From NCBI GenBank assembly GCA_027490915.1, contig JAIXXG010000011.1:1-34015 (forward strand): a DNA stretch of 34,015 bases, read 5' to 3'. A program made the position numbers and the translations under genes. Of this stretch, positions 1 through 7,791 are shown in pieces. Below the pieces are notes generated by a model that saw nothing but the letters and a program-made list of their open reading frames with translations, searched no databases and was not told the DNA's origin. Source of the DNA: Microbacteriaceae bacterium (GTDB lineage Bacteria; Actinomycetota; Actinomycetes; Actinomycetales; Microbacteriaceae). The first letter of the stretch is position 1, and the number at the start of each line of letters is the position of its first letter.

Positions 1-822
1 CCCCTCGGGCACCGGGTAGGCCGCGAGCTCGCCGAGGATGACGTCGAGATCGCTGATCGGGTCGCGGCCCGGCTCGAGCGTGGCGCAGTCGAGTACGTGC
101 AGCAGGGCGCTGCAGCGCTCGACGTGCCGGAGGAACTCGAGCCCGAGGCCCTTGCCCTCGCTCGCGCCCTCGATGAGCCCCGGAACGTCGGCGACGGTGA
201 AGCGCGACTCGCCCGACTCGACGACGCCGAGATTGGGGTGCAGGGTCGTGAACGGGTAGTCGGCGATCTTCGGCTTGGCCGCCGAGATCGCGGCGATGAG
301 GCTCGACTTGCCGGCGCTCGGGTAGCCGACGAGGGCGACGTCGGCCACCGTCTTGAGCTCGAGAACGATGTCGCCCTCCCAGCCGGGCGTGCCGAGCAGG
401 GCGAAGCCGGGGGCCTTGCGCTTCGTCGTGGCGAGGGCGGCGTTGCCGAGCCCGCCCTGGCCGCCGGGGGCGACGACGATGCGCATGCCCGGCTCGGTCA
501 GGTCGGCGAGCTCGGTGCCGTCGGCGTCGCGCACGACCGTGCCGACCGGCACCGGCAGCTCGAGGTCGCCGCCGGTGAAGCCGGCGCGGTTGTCGCCCAT
601 GCCGGGGCCGCCGTTCTCGCTCGAGCGGTGCGGACGGCGGTGGTACGGCAGCAGCGTGGTCTCCTGCGCCGAGGCGACCAGCACGATGTCGCCGCCGTCA
701 CCGCCGTTGCCGCCGTCGGGGCCGGCGAGCGGCTTGAACTTCTCGCGGCGCACCGACACGCAGCCGTGCCCGCCGTTGCCGGCGCGCAGGTGCAGGGTGA
801 CGCGGTCGACGAACGCGGCCAT
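1..822 (-). CDS. obgE: Obg family GTPase, C-terminus cut by window edge
   Basis: This is the N-terminal 274 residues of the Obg/CgtA GTPase, a ribosome-associated protein acting in late 50S assembly and in growth control. The glycine-rich Obg fold fills residues 1-157 (runs such as [12 protein letters not shown] at 34-45). The G domain follows, with the G1 P-loop GYPSAGKSS at 166-174 and the G3 motif DVPG at 212-215; G4, G5 and any C-terminal extension lie outside the window. The ATG at 822 is preceded by a GAGGGGG ribosome-binding site. It is the last seen gene of rplU-rpmA-obgE, the order conserved in most bacteria, and is separated from rpmA by 99 nt that hold a strong hairpin. Identification is essentially certain; only the downstream end is missing. 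Confidence 0.97.
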   Translation of the reverse strand, partial: MAAFVDRVTLHLRAGNGGHGCVSVRREKFKPLAGPDGGNGGDGGDIVLVASAQETTLLPYHRRPHRSSENGGPGMGDNRAGFTGGDLELPVPVGTVVRDADGTELADLTEPGMRIVVAPGGQGGLGNAALATTKRKAPGFALLGTPGWEGDIVLELKTVADVALVGYPSAGKSSLIAAISAAKPKIADYPFTTLHPNLGVVESGESRFTVADVPGLIEGASEGKGLGLEFLRHVERCSALLHVLDCATLEPGRDPISDLDVILGELAAYPVPEG

Positions 823-870
823 GGGCATCCCCCTCGTGATCGGTGCTGTCGGAATCGTGCGGTGGAACGA

Positions 871-900
871 CGAGGGGGCGGGCCGAAGCCCGCCCCCTCG
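871..900 (-). terminator. 13-bp perfect hairpin between rpmA and obgE
   Basis: A perfect inverted repeat, CGAGGGGGCGGGC at 871-883 and its complement at 888-900, closes a 4-nt loop (CGAA on the plus strand). It begins 21 nt after the rpmA stop codon. No T-tract follows on the minus strand, so it is either a U-less intrinsic terminator, a partial terminator lowering obgE expression relative to the ribosomal protein genes, or an RNA-stabilising 3' end for the rplU-rpmA message. The structure is seen directly; the role is inferred. Confidence 0.6.
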
Positions 901-921
901 CGTGAATCCGTGTGTCGAGCG

Positions 922-1173
922 TTAGGCGCTGACGACGTTGACGACCTTGCGGCCGCCCTTCTGGCCGAACTCCACCGCGCCCGCGGCGAGCGCGAACAGG
1001 GTGTCGTCGCCGCCCCGGCCCACGTTGGCGCCCGGATGGAAGTGGGTGCCGCGCTGGCGGACGAGGATCTCGCCGGCCTTGACGACCTGGCCGCCGAAAC
1101 GCTTCACACCCAGGTACTGGGGGTTCGAGTCGCGACCGTTGCGGGTGGACGATGCGCCCTTCTTGTGTGCCAT
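922..1173 (-). CDS. rpmA: 50S ribosomal protein L27
   Basis: An 83-residue protein with the full L27 signature: it begins [16 protein letters not shown] and carries [16 protein letters not shown] and [12 protein letters not shown]27 is a basic protein of the large subunit whose N-terminal tail reaches toward the peptidyl transferase centre. The protein starts directly with MAHKKG and so lacks the cleavable N-terminal extension known from Firmicutes. An AAGGAG ribosome-binding site lies 9 nt ahead of the ATG. It follows rplU by 12 nt and is surely cotranscribed with it. Confidence 0.98.
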   Translation of the reverse strand: MAHKKGASSTRNGRDSNPQYLGVKRFGGQVVKAGEILVRQRGTHFHPGANVGRGGDDTLFALAAGAVEFGQKGGRKVVNVVSA

Positions 1174-1185
1174 GTGCGCGACTCC

Positions 1186-1494
1186 TTACTTGATGCCGGT
1201 GATCTTGACCCGGGTCAGGTCGGCGCGGAAGCCCTGGCGCTTCTTGTACCCGGTCTTGTTCTTGAACTTCTGGATGACGACCTTCGGGCCGCGCAGATCG
1301 CCGAGCACCTCGGCGGTCACGGTGACCTTGGCCAGCTTCTTGGCGTCGGTGGTGACCGTGTCACCGTCGACGAGCAGCACGGGCGTGAGCTGGATGGTGC
1401 CATCCTCGCCCGCCTTGACGCGATCGAGGACGACGACCGTGCCGACCTCGACCTTCTCCTGCCGCCCACCGGCGCGCACAACTGCGTAGACCAC
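1186..1494 (-). CDS. rplU: 50S ribosomal protein L21
   Basis: A 102-residue L21, the usual family length, beginning [18 protein letters not shown] and ending in the basic [13 protein letters not shown] segment with the C-terminal RVKITGIK. L21 binds 23S rRNA and sits beside L20 in the large subunit. Translation starts at a GTG (1494) preceded by the purine-rich AAAGGTGA, in place of an ATG. It is the first gene of rplU-rpmA-obgE and has its own promoter and a leader of about 130 nt. In most actinobacteria rne lies immediately upstream; here about 3.9 kb with four other genes separates them. Confidence 0.98.
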   Translation of the reverse strand: MVYAVVRAGGRQEKVEVGTVVVLDRVKAGEDGTIQLTPVLLVDGDTVTTDAKKLAKVTVTAEVLGDLRGPKVVIQKFKNKTGYKKRQGFRADLTRVKITGIK

Positions 1495-1630
1495 GTTTCA
1501 CCTTTGCTCTGTTTGATACGAATCCGCGTGACGCGACTCCGCGACGACAACTCCTCGCACCGCATCTTCTGCCGCGGGGAGAGATTCCGGGGTGTCGGCG
1601 CGGGCACAGCCCAGCGCGCACCAACGGTCA

Positions 1631-1660
1631 AGAGTAGCCGACGCGGAGAGTCACGGTCAA
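1631..1660 (-). promoter_or_regulatory. Sigma-70-type promoter for rplU-rpmA
   Basis: On the minus strand a -35 TTGACC (1660-1655) and a -10 TACTCT (1636-1631) are separated by 18 nt. Transcription would start near 1624 and give a leader of about 130 nt before the rplU GTG at 1494. The leader is long enough for a regulatory fold, but I could not recognise a named ribosomal-protein leader in it. The hexamers are seen; promoter activity is inferred. Confidence 0.55.
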
Positions 1661-1695
1661 ACGCGGCCGATGCAGGCCGCGCTCGTCCCTCAGCC

Positions 1696-1701
1696 TACAA
1701 T
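1696..1701 (+). promoter_or_regulatory. -10 box TACAAT for a leaderless DUF4031 transcript
   Basis: TACAAT ends 7 nt before the GTG start at 1709, the spacing expected if transcription begins at the start codon. No Shine-Dalgarno sequence precedes the GTG, which agrees with leaderless translation. No good -35 is visible. Confidence 0.55.
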
Positions 1702-1708
1702 CGCGAGC

Positions 1709-1981
1709 GTGACCGTGCTGATCGATGAGCCCATCTGGCCCGCGCACGGGCGCCTCTGGGGGCATCTCGTGAGCGACGTCTCGCTCGACGAGCTGCACGC
1801 GTTCGCGGCGGAGGCGGGCATCCCGCCCCGCGGGTTCGACCACGACCACTACGACTACCCCGAGGAGCGCCGCGAGGCCCTCATCGCCCAGGGGGCCGTG
1901 CCCGTCAGCGGGCGCGAGCTCGTCGAGCGCCTGAACGCCGCGGGGCTGCGGGTCTCGCAGCGCGCCAAGCGGGGGCTGTAG
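1709..1981 (+). CDS. DUF4031 domain protein
   Basis: A 90-residue soluble protein of the DUF4031 family, of unknown function and common in actinobacteria. The family pattern is visible in WPAHGRLWGHLVSD near the start, the LHAFAAEAG segment, the FDHDHYDYPEERR cluster and VSGRELVERLNAAGLR near the end. The acidic/histidine cluster FDHDHYD could coordinate metal, but that is only suggestive. The start was placed at GTG 1709, not at the upstream in-frame ATG (1592), because homologues begin at this V-T-V-L-I-D segment and because a TACAAT -10 box lies 7 nt upstream. It is transcribed divergently from rplU and converges on the membrane cluster at 2015. Confidence 0.85.
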   Translation: MTVLIDEPIWPAHGRLWGHLVSDVSLDELHAFAAEAGIPPRGFDHDHYDYPEERREALIAQGAVPVSGRELVERLNAAGLRVSQRAKRGL

Positions 1982-2014
1982 CGCCCGACCGGGTGGCAGC
2001 AGCGGCAGCCGGCC

Positions 2015-3469
2015 CTAGAAGTGCGGCGCGAAGCCCTCGAGCGTGCGCACGACGGCGCCCGTGCTGATGTCGACGATCACCGTCGTGACGCTGGTCGGGC
2101 GGCCGTTCACGGGCCGGCCGTCGGGCTCCGCCTCCGCCACCGACGGCGTCACCTCGACGGCGACGTACTGGTCGTTCGCCGACAGCACGAGGTCGCCGAG
2201 GCTGCCGCGGTCGTCCACGGTGCGGAACAGCACGCGCGCCGCGCCCGACCCGTCGTCGGCCACGAGCAGCGTCGCCACCGCCCCGGTCACCGGGTCGGGC
2301 ACGGCGACCTTCTGCACGCGCAACTCGCCGCGGGTCAGCAGCGCGGGGCCGCCGAACGCGAATGCGCCGTCGACCGGCGAGGGGTCGAGGCGCGACTCGC
2401 GCCCTGTCTCGAGGTCGACGACGACCCCGCCGAAGGCGTCGGAGCCGGTGAGGCGGGTCGCATCGGTCGAGAGCCCGAAGGCGGTCGGGATCTGCCCGAC
2501 CGGAAGCACGAGGGGTGCAGGCGCGAGCTCGACGCGCAGCAGCGTTCCGCCGACCTGGTGCGCGATGAGGGTCGCGCCGTCGGGCAGGAACTGGGCGAAG
2601 AGCGTCTCGATCGGGCTGCCGTCGAGGCTCTCGACGATCGACACGGGGCTGTCGGCGACGAGGTCGACGACGGCGAGCGCGCGCGAGTACCCGGTGGTCG
2701 GGTCGCCCGGCACCGCTCCCGGCGTCGACAGCACCATGCCGACGAGGCCGCCGAGCGGGGGCGCGATGAGCTGGTCGACGCGCACCCCCTCGGGCAGGGT
2801 GATGCGCTGCACTCCCCCGTCGGCCGCGACGGCCTCGAGCACGCTCGTGCCGCCGGGGGCATCGCGGGCCACCACGATCACGCCCTCGACGGGAGCGATG
2901 TGCTGGATGCCCTCCGCCGCCAGCACGACCTCGCCGCGGCCCGTGCCGCTCACCGGCGCCCGCAGCACCTCGTCGACCGTCTCCCCGCGGTCGAGGTAGA
3001 GCACACTGGCCTCCGCGGTCGTGAAGCCGTGGCGGAACGTGCTCGTGGCATCGCGACTGAGCGCTCCGACGCCCGCCACCTCGACGGTGTACTCGGTGCC
3101 GGCGCGTAGCGGCTGAGCGAACTGCACGATGAGCACGTCGTCCTGCACGCTCGTGGTCACCTCCACCTCGGGGGTGACCGTCACCTGCTCGGGCGCCACC
3201 TCCGACAGGGGCTGGTTGGCGAACAGACGCAGCTGCTGCCCGGGCTGCTCGGTGACCCGCTGCGGGTCGACGATCGCCGAGCTGAGCTTGGGGCCCTGCA
3301 GGGCGCCGAGGGCGAGGAACACCGCCGACGCGGCACCCAGCACCGCGACGAGCACCCAGAACGCGCGATCGAACCGTCGCCGATCGCGCTGCAGGCGCAA
3401 TCGCGCCGAGGCGGCGGCGACCCGGCTCGTGGCGGGCAGACCGGACGGCTCAGAAGAGGTAGGGCTCAC
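2015..3469 (-). CDS. Membrane-anchored protein with Ig-like domain and predicted beta-propeller
   Basis: A 484-residue protein that I do not recognise as a named family. It has a short cytoplasmic basic N-terminus, one membrane segment at about 36-57, then an Ig-like region (about 60-155, resembling SbsA-type domains with F-A-Q-P-L-R-A-G-T-E-Y-T), and a long beta-rich C-terminal part with repeated blocks such as VVDL..S.ES and DGATLIAHQVGG that look like propeller blades. It is probably extracytoplasmic. The GTG start at 3469 lies inside the 3' end of the TIGR03943 gene (20-nt overlap), so the two are translationally coupled and the protein probably works with that permease pair. A sensor, metallochaperone or scaffold are all possible. 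Confidence 0.7.
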   Translation of the reverse strand: MSPTSSEPSGLPATSRVAAASARLRLQRDRRRFDRAFWVLVAVLGAASAVFLALGALQGPKLSSAIVDPQRVTEQPGQQLRLFANQPLSEVAPEQVTVTPEVEVTTSVQDDVLIVQFAQPLRAGTEYTVEVAGVGALSRDATSTFRHGFTTAEASVLYLDRGETVDEVLRAPVSGTGRGEVVLAAEGIQHIAPVEGVIVVARDAPGGTSVLEAVAADGGVQRITLPEGVRVDQLIAPPLGGLVGMVLSTPGAVPGDPTTGYSRALAVVDLVADSPVSIVESLDGSPIETLFAQFLPDGATLIAHQVGGTLLRVELAPAPLVLPVGQIPTAFGLSTDATRLTGSDAFGGVVVDLETGRESRLDPSPVDGAFAFGGPALLTRGELRVQKVAVPDPVTGAVATLLVADDGSGAARVLFRTVDDRGSLGDLVLSANDQYVAVEVTPSVAEAEPDGRPVNGRPTSVTTVIVDISTGAVVRTLEGFAPHF

Positions 3470-4229
3470 GCGGCTGCTCCACCACCTCGAGCGTGTCGGG
3501 CACCAGCACGATCGGCTCGGTGCTCTGCCGCGAGGGGTTGCTCGTGAACGATCCCGAGATCACCACCCAGGTGTCGGCGGGGTACTGCTGCTGCCATCCG
3601 GGCAGGTAGACCGGCACGCCGAGCGGCTGGGCGTCGACCGCGCAGCAGGTCACCGAGAAGCGCGAGACGTAGAAGAGGTTCTCGGGGTCGTCGTCATCGG
3701 GCACGACGAAGCCGAGCAGATCGGTGGCCGGGCGGTCGGCGTAGAAGGCGAGATCGCTCGTCTGACGGAGGATCGCCGACCACTCGCGCACCGTGAACGT
3801 CGCGACCGTCGCCGCGTCGGCCGTGGTCGCCGACGCGAGCGCCGCGGCGTCGTCGCTCGCGGTCGCGTTGACCTCGCGCTGCTGGGCCGTCGCGGTGCTG
3901 AGGGTGGCGGGCGGCAGCACGACCATGCCGAGCGTGAAGACCCCGGCGATGCCGGCGGCCGTCAGGGCGAGCATCCGCTCGCGGCGGGGCGGGGGCGCCC
4001 CATGCTCGTCGTCGTGGTCGCGGCGTCCGGCGACGGCGAGCAGCGAGAGCACGACAGCGATGCCGGCCATGATCACGGTGAACAGGATGTACCGGGGGTG
4101 GATGTACAGCACCAGCTGCCCGCTGTAGGCGAGCCACAGCGTGACGGCGGCCATCGTGCCGATGATGGCGACGCCGCGCCAGCGCTGCACCGCGCGCCAG
4201 AGCCCGGCGCGCGCGGTCGACTCAGGCAA
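3450..4229 (-). CDS. TIGR03943 family permease subunit (YcgQ-like, DUF1980)
   Basis: A 259-residue membrane protein matching the TIGR03943/DUF1980 family, which nearly always sits beside a COG0701 permease, as here. Membrane segments are at about 20-40, 47-66 and 87-108; a charged DHDDEH cluster (71-76) lies in a loop. The extracytoplasmic C-terminal domain carries the family hallmark YVSRFSVTCCAVDAQPLG with a vicinal cysteine pair at 185-186, a likely metal or redox site. Its ATG overlaps the permease stop by 8 nt. The transported substrate is not established; the cysteine pair and the histidine-rich partner suggest a metal ion or metal complex, which is inference. Confidence 0.85.
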   Translation of the reverse strand: MPESTARAGLWRAVQRWRGVAIIGTMAAVTLWLAYSGQLVLYIHPRYILFTVIMAGIAVVLSLLAVAGRRDHDDEHGAPPPRRERMLALTAAGIAGVFTLGMVVLPPATLSTATAQQREVNATASDDAAALASATTADAATVATFTVREWSAILRQTSDLAFYADRPATDLLGFVVPDDDDPENLFYVSRFSVTCCAVDAQPLGVPVYLPGWQQQYPADTWVVISGSFTSNPSRQSTEPIVLVPDTLEVVEQPREPYLF

Positions 4230-5307
4230 GGTAGTTCACCACCAGTCCGAGGGTCAGGCTCAGCAGCGCGACGATCGTCGTCAGCTGCACGAGCGTGCGG
4301 GTCGAGTAGGTCGTGCGCATGAGCGCGAGCATCTTGATGTCGACGATCGGGCCGAACACGAGGAAGGCGACGATCGAGCCGGGCAGGAAGGTCGAGGCGA
4401 ACGGCAGGATGAAGAAGGCGTCGACGTTCGCGCACACCGAGATGATGAACGCCAGCAGCATCATCACGAGCACGCTGAACAGCGGGTCGCTGCCGAGGGC
4501 GACGAGCACGTCGCGCGGCACGACGACCTGGATCGCGCCGGCGGCGAGCGCCCCGATCACCAGGGCGGGCATCAGGATGCTCGACTCGCGCACGAACAGG
4601 TCGAGGCTCGCCTCCCGCCGGCTGCGCGAGTGCCCGTGACCGTCGTCGAGGCGGCACTGCTCGGCGAACCGTCCGCTCAGCAGGCTCATCGGCTCGGGGT
4701 GCTTGCTGAACAGCCAGCCGAGGATGTTGGCGATCGCGAAGCCGCCCAGCAGCCGCGCCACGAGGATGCCGTCGTCGAACCCGAACGCCTGGTGCGTGGT
4801 GATGATCGTGATGGGGTTGAGGATGGGCGCGGCGATGAGGAAGACCATCGACTCGGGCACCGTGAACCCGCGTCGCACGAGCCCGCGCGCGAGCGGCACG
4901 TTGCCGCACTCGCAGACCGGCAGAAACATGCCGAACAGCGAGATGACCGCCCGGCGGCCCCAGGGGTTGCGAGGAAGGATGCGCAGCAGCCAGTGCTCCG
5001 GAATCCAGACCTGCACGAGGATCGACAGCGCGATGCCGAGCACGATGAAGGGCAGCGACTCGACGAGCACGCTCGTCGACAGCGTCAGCAGGTCTTGCAG
5101 GGCGTCGGGGATGCCCGCGTCGAGATTCTGCGCCGTCCACTCGCGCACGACCACGATGCCGATGAGCACGGCGACCGCGGCGACGAGCCAGACCACGTGC
5201 ACGACCCGGGCGCGCCGCGGGCCCTCGTGGGAGTGGCCCTCGTGCTCGTTCCCGCCCGCTGCGTGGTCGCCGGTTCGCGCGGCGGCGTCGGCTGGCGTCT
5301 GGGTCAC
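4222..5307 (-). CDS. COG0701 (DUF318) permease, YcgR-like
   Basis: A 361-residue polytopic membrane protein of the COG0701/DUF318 permease family. It shows the family motif FLPVCECGNVPLARGL, with cysteines 132 and 134 in a membrane segment, and later FIISVCANVDAFFILPFAS with another intramembrane cysteine. The N-terminal 30 residues hold a histidine-rich stretch (HEGHSHEG, 22-29) and a second cluster (DGHGHS) lies in the middle loop, as in metal transporters. It starts at GTG 5307, 7 nt after a TAGACT -10 box, so this is the first gene of the three-gene cluster and probably leaderless. With the TIGR03943 partner it forms a two-subunit permease; the substrate is unknown. I saw no Zur-like palindrome upstream. 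Confidence 0.85.
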   Translation of the reverse strand: MTQTPADAAARTGDHAAGGNEHEGHSHEGPRRARVVHVVWLVAAVAVLIGIVVVREWTAQNLDAGIPDALQDLLTLSTSVLVESLPFIVLGIALSILVQVWIPEHWLLRILPRNPWGRRAVISLFGMFLPVCECGNVPLARGLVRRGFTVPESMVFLIAAPILNPITIITTHQAFGFDDGILVARLLGGFAIANILGWLFSKHPEPMSLLSGRFAEQCRLDDGHGHSRSRREASLDLFVRESSILMPALVIGALAAGAIQVVVPRDVLVALGSDPLFSVLVMMLLAFIISVCANVDAFFILPFASTFLPGSIVAFLVFGPIVDIKMLALMRTTYSTRTLVQLTTIVALLSLTLGLVVNYLA

Positions 5308-5314
5308 GGTTTCC

Positions 5315-5320
5315 AGTCTA
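5315..5320 (-). promoter_or_regulatory. -10 box TAGACT for the permease cluster
   Basis: On the minus strand TAGACT (5320-5315) ends 7 nt before the GTG at 5307. No Shine-Dalgarno sequence lies between, so a leaderless transcript is likely. No clear -35 was found. Confidence 0.5.
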
Positions 5321-5335
5321 GGCAGGCTCCTTGAC

Positions 5336-5397
5336 GGCGGCCCGGAGGCCGCCCCGGGCCGGCGATCGCCCGCCCCTCCCGACCGTCGGACCGGGAG
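5336..5397 (-). terminator. Two GC-rich hairpins downstream of rne
   Basis: Just after the rne stop codon (5404), the minus strand can form a CTCCCG/CGGGAG stem (5397-5392 with 5381-5376) and then a 7-bp perfect stem GGCGGCC/GGCCGCC (5353-5347 with 5342-5336) with a 4-nt loop. Neither is followed by a T-run. Together they fill the gap between rne and the promoter of the next cluster and are the best candidates for the rne 3' end. Confidence 0.4.
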
Positions 5398-5403
5398 CGC
5401 GCG

Positions 5404-7791
5404 CTACTCGGTCGGGTTCTGCGTCGAGATCGTGCCGCTCGTCGCGCGCCGCGAGCGGCGCTTGCGCGTGCCGGGAGCGGGCGGCTCGGGCAGCGCCTCG
5501 AGCACGGCGCCGAGCAGCTCGTCGGCCGACGAGGGATCGATCGCGGCGCGCTGCCGCGCGGGCTTCGCCTCGACTGGGATGTCGAGGATCTCGACGGTCG
5601 CGGGCTCGGCAGCAGCATCCGCGGCCGGAAGCGTGATCGCACCGGTCGCGGTCGACTCGTGGTGCACGGTCTTCGCGGCGATCGCAGCGACCGCACGGCT
5701 GACGTCGTCGGTGATCGCGTGGGCGGCCGTGGCCGTGCCCGGCTTGCCGTTGCGCGTCGATCCGGTGCCCGCGGCCGACCCGGCACCGCCGTTGCCGCCG
5801 CGACGTCGACCCGATCCGCCGTTCGACGACCCCGCATCGGAGGCCGGGCGGTGCTTCGCCACGGGCTCGTGGTGCACGATGAGGCCCCGACCGGCGCAGA
5901 CCTCGCAGGTCTCGCTGAAGGTCTCGAGCAGCCCGAGGCCCAGACGCTTGCGGGTCATCTGCACGAGGCCGAGGCTCGTGACCTCCGCCACCTGGTGCTT
6001 GGTGCGGTCGCGGCTGAGGCACTCGACGAGCCGGCGCAGCACCAGATCGCGGTTCGACTCGAGCACCATGTCGATGAAGTCGACGACGATGATGCCGCCG
6101 ATGTCGCGCAGCCGCAGCTGGCGCACAATCTCTTCGGCCGCCTCGAGGTTGTTCTTGGTGACCGTCTCTTCGAGGTTGCCGCCCGAGCCGACGAACTTGC
6201 CGGTGTTGACGTCGACGACCGTCATCGCCTCGGTGCGGTCGATGATGAGCGAGCCGCCCGACGGCAGCCACACCTTGCGGTCGAGCGCCTTCTCGATCTG
6301 CTCGGTGATGCGGAACTCGTCGAAGGGGTCGTGGTCGCCCTCGTGCTTCTGCACGCGGTCGAGCAGGTCGGGCGCGACGCCCCGCAGGTAGGCCTCGATG
6401 GTCTGCTGCGCGTCGGCGCCGCTGATGACGATCGACCGGAAGTCTTCGTTGAAGACGTCGCGGATGATCTTGATGAGCAGGTCGGGCTCGCTGTGCAGCA
6501 GGGCGGGGGCCTGGGCCTTGTCGACCTGCTCGGCGATGTGCGCCCACTGGCTCGTGAGCCGCTGCACGTCGAGCGTCAGCTGCTCCTCGGTGGCTCCTTC
6601 GGCGGCGGTGCGCACGATGACGCCGACGTTCTCGGGCAGCACCTCCTTGAGGATCTTCTTGAGGCGCGCGCGCTCGGTGTCGGGCAGCTTGCGGCTGATG
6701 CCGCTCATCGAGCCGTTGGGCACGTACACGAGGTAGCGACCGGGCAGGCTGACCTGGCTGGTCAGGCGAGCGCCCTTGTGGCCGATCGGGTCTTTGGTGA
6801 CCTGCACGAGAACCTTGTCGCCGGGCTTGAGCGCGAGCTCGATGCGCCGCGGCTGGGTCTTGCCGTCGCTGTCGAGCGCCGCAGAATCCCAGTCGACCTC
6901 GCCCGAGTACAGCACGGCGTTGCGACCGCGGCCGATGTCGACGAAGGCGGCCTCCATGCTCGGCAGCACGTTCTGCACCTTGCCGAGGTAGACGTTGCCG
7001 ATGAGGCTCGACTCGCTCGAGCGGGCGACGTAGTGCTCGACGAGCACGCCGTCCTCCAGCACGCCGATCTGGATGCGGCCGTCTTTCGAACGCACGACCA
7101 TGACGCGGTCGACGCTCTCGCGGCGGGCGAGGAACTCGGCCTCGGTGACGACCGGCCGGCGGCGGCCGGCATCGCGCCCGTCGCGGCGGCGCTGCTTCTT
7201 GGCCTCGAGACGCGTCGACCCCTTGATGCGCTGGGGCTCGGTGATCGGCTCGGGCGCACGACGCGACCGGCTGCGGCCACCGTCGGAGGGCGCGGTCTCG
7301 ATCGCCGCGGCATCGCCGTCGCCGGATGCTCCCCCACGGCCGCGGCGCGAGCGCGAGCGGCGGCGGGTCGAGCTGACGGGCTCGTCGTCGGCTTCGAGGT
7401 CGTCGTCGCCGGGGCGGGCCGGCAGCGCCGACACGGGCGGGGCGAAGAACAGCAGCGAGGTCGTCGACTCGGGCTTGAGCTCGGGGAACACCGGGGCCGC
7501 GGGCTGCTCGGGTTCCGGCGAGGCGGGCTCCTCCGCCGCGGGGTCCTCAACAGTCGGCTCGCTCACCGCAGCCGCGGTCGGCACGGTCTCGGGCGACGCC
7601 GCAGCGGGCAGAGCCGCCTCGCTCGGGTCGGGCTCGGCGAGCGGAGCGCCGTCGAAGCCGGGCTCCGCCTTCGCGGCGTGATCGCTCGCTTTCTTGGGAG
7701 CGAGGCCCCCGAAGATCCGGGCGCGCTTCTTGGTCGACTTGTCGGCCTTCGCCGACTCGGAACCCGCGGTGTCGTTCTCGTCATTCACCAT
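5404..7791 (-). CDS. rne: Ribonuclease E/G
   Basis: A 795-residue RNase E/G, the single-strand endoribonuclease that starts mRNA decay and matures rRNA and tRNA. Residues 1-220 are a low-complexity Ala/Glu/Pro then Arg/Ser-rich extension typical of actinobacterial RNase E. The catalytic core follows: an S1 RNA-binding domain at about 240-360, then the DNase I-like fold with catalytic aspartates D527 in VVDVNTG and D571 in DFIDM (equivalent to E. coli D303 and D346), then the zinc-link cysteines C629 and C632 (CEVC). A disordered Gly/Ala/Arg tail ends the protein. The ATG at 7791 was chosen over an upstream in-frame ATG (8019): it has GAGGAG 10 nt upstream, and the extra residues are arginine-rich noncoding translation. 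A long gene-free leader suggests post-transcriptional control. Confidence 0.95.
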   Translation of the reverse strand: MVNDENDTAGSESAKADKSTKKRARIFGGLAPKKASDHAAKAEPGFDGAPLAEPDPSEAALPAAASPETVPTAAAVSEPTVEDPAAEEPASPEPEQPAAPVFPELKPESTTSLLFFAPPVSALPARPGDDDLEADDEPVSSTRRRSRSRRGRGGASGDGDAAAIETAPSDGGRSRSRRAPEPITEPQRIKGSTRLEAKKQRRRDGRDAGRRRPVVTEAEFLARRESVDRVMVVRSKDGRIQIGVLEDGVLVEHYVARSSESSLIGNVYLGKVQNVLPSMEAAFVDIGRGRNAVLYSGEVDWDSAALDSDGKTQPRRIELALKPGDKVLVQVTKDPIGHKGARLTSQVSLPGRYLVYVPNGSMSGISRKLPDTERARLKKILKEVLPENVGVIVRTAAEGATEEQLTLDVQRLTSQWAHIAEQVDKAQAPALLHSEPDLLIKIIRDVFNEDFRSIVISGADAQQTIEAYLRGVAPDLLDRVQKHEGDHDPFDEFRITEQIEKALDRKVWLPSGGSLIIDRTEAMTVVDVNTGKFVGSGGNLEETVTKNNLEAAEEIVRQLRLRDIGGIIVVDFIDMVLESNRDLVLRRLVECLSRDRTKHQVAEVTSLGLVQMTRKRLGLGLLETFSETCEVCAGRGLIVHHEPVAKHRPASDAGSSNGGSGRRRGGNGGAGSAAGTGSTRNGKPGTATAAHAITDDVSRAVAAIAAKTVHHESTATGAITLPAADAAAEPATVEILDIPVEAKPARQRAAIDPSSADELLGAVLEALPEPPAPGTRKRRSRRATSGTISTQNPTE

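Noticed and set aside
1592-1708. An N-terminal extension of the DUF4031 protein from an ATG at 1592.
   Set aside because: It would overlap the rplU promoter region and does not match the family start; the GTG at 1709 has TACAAT at leaderless distance.
5308-5403. A Zur or other metal-regulator palindrome upstream of the COG0701 permease.
   Set aside because: I looked for an AT-rich inverted repeat around the -10 box and found only GC-rich hairpins best explained as the rne 3' end.
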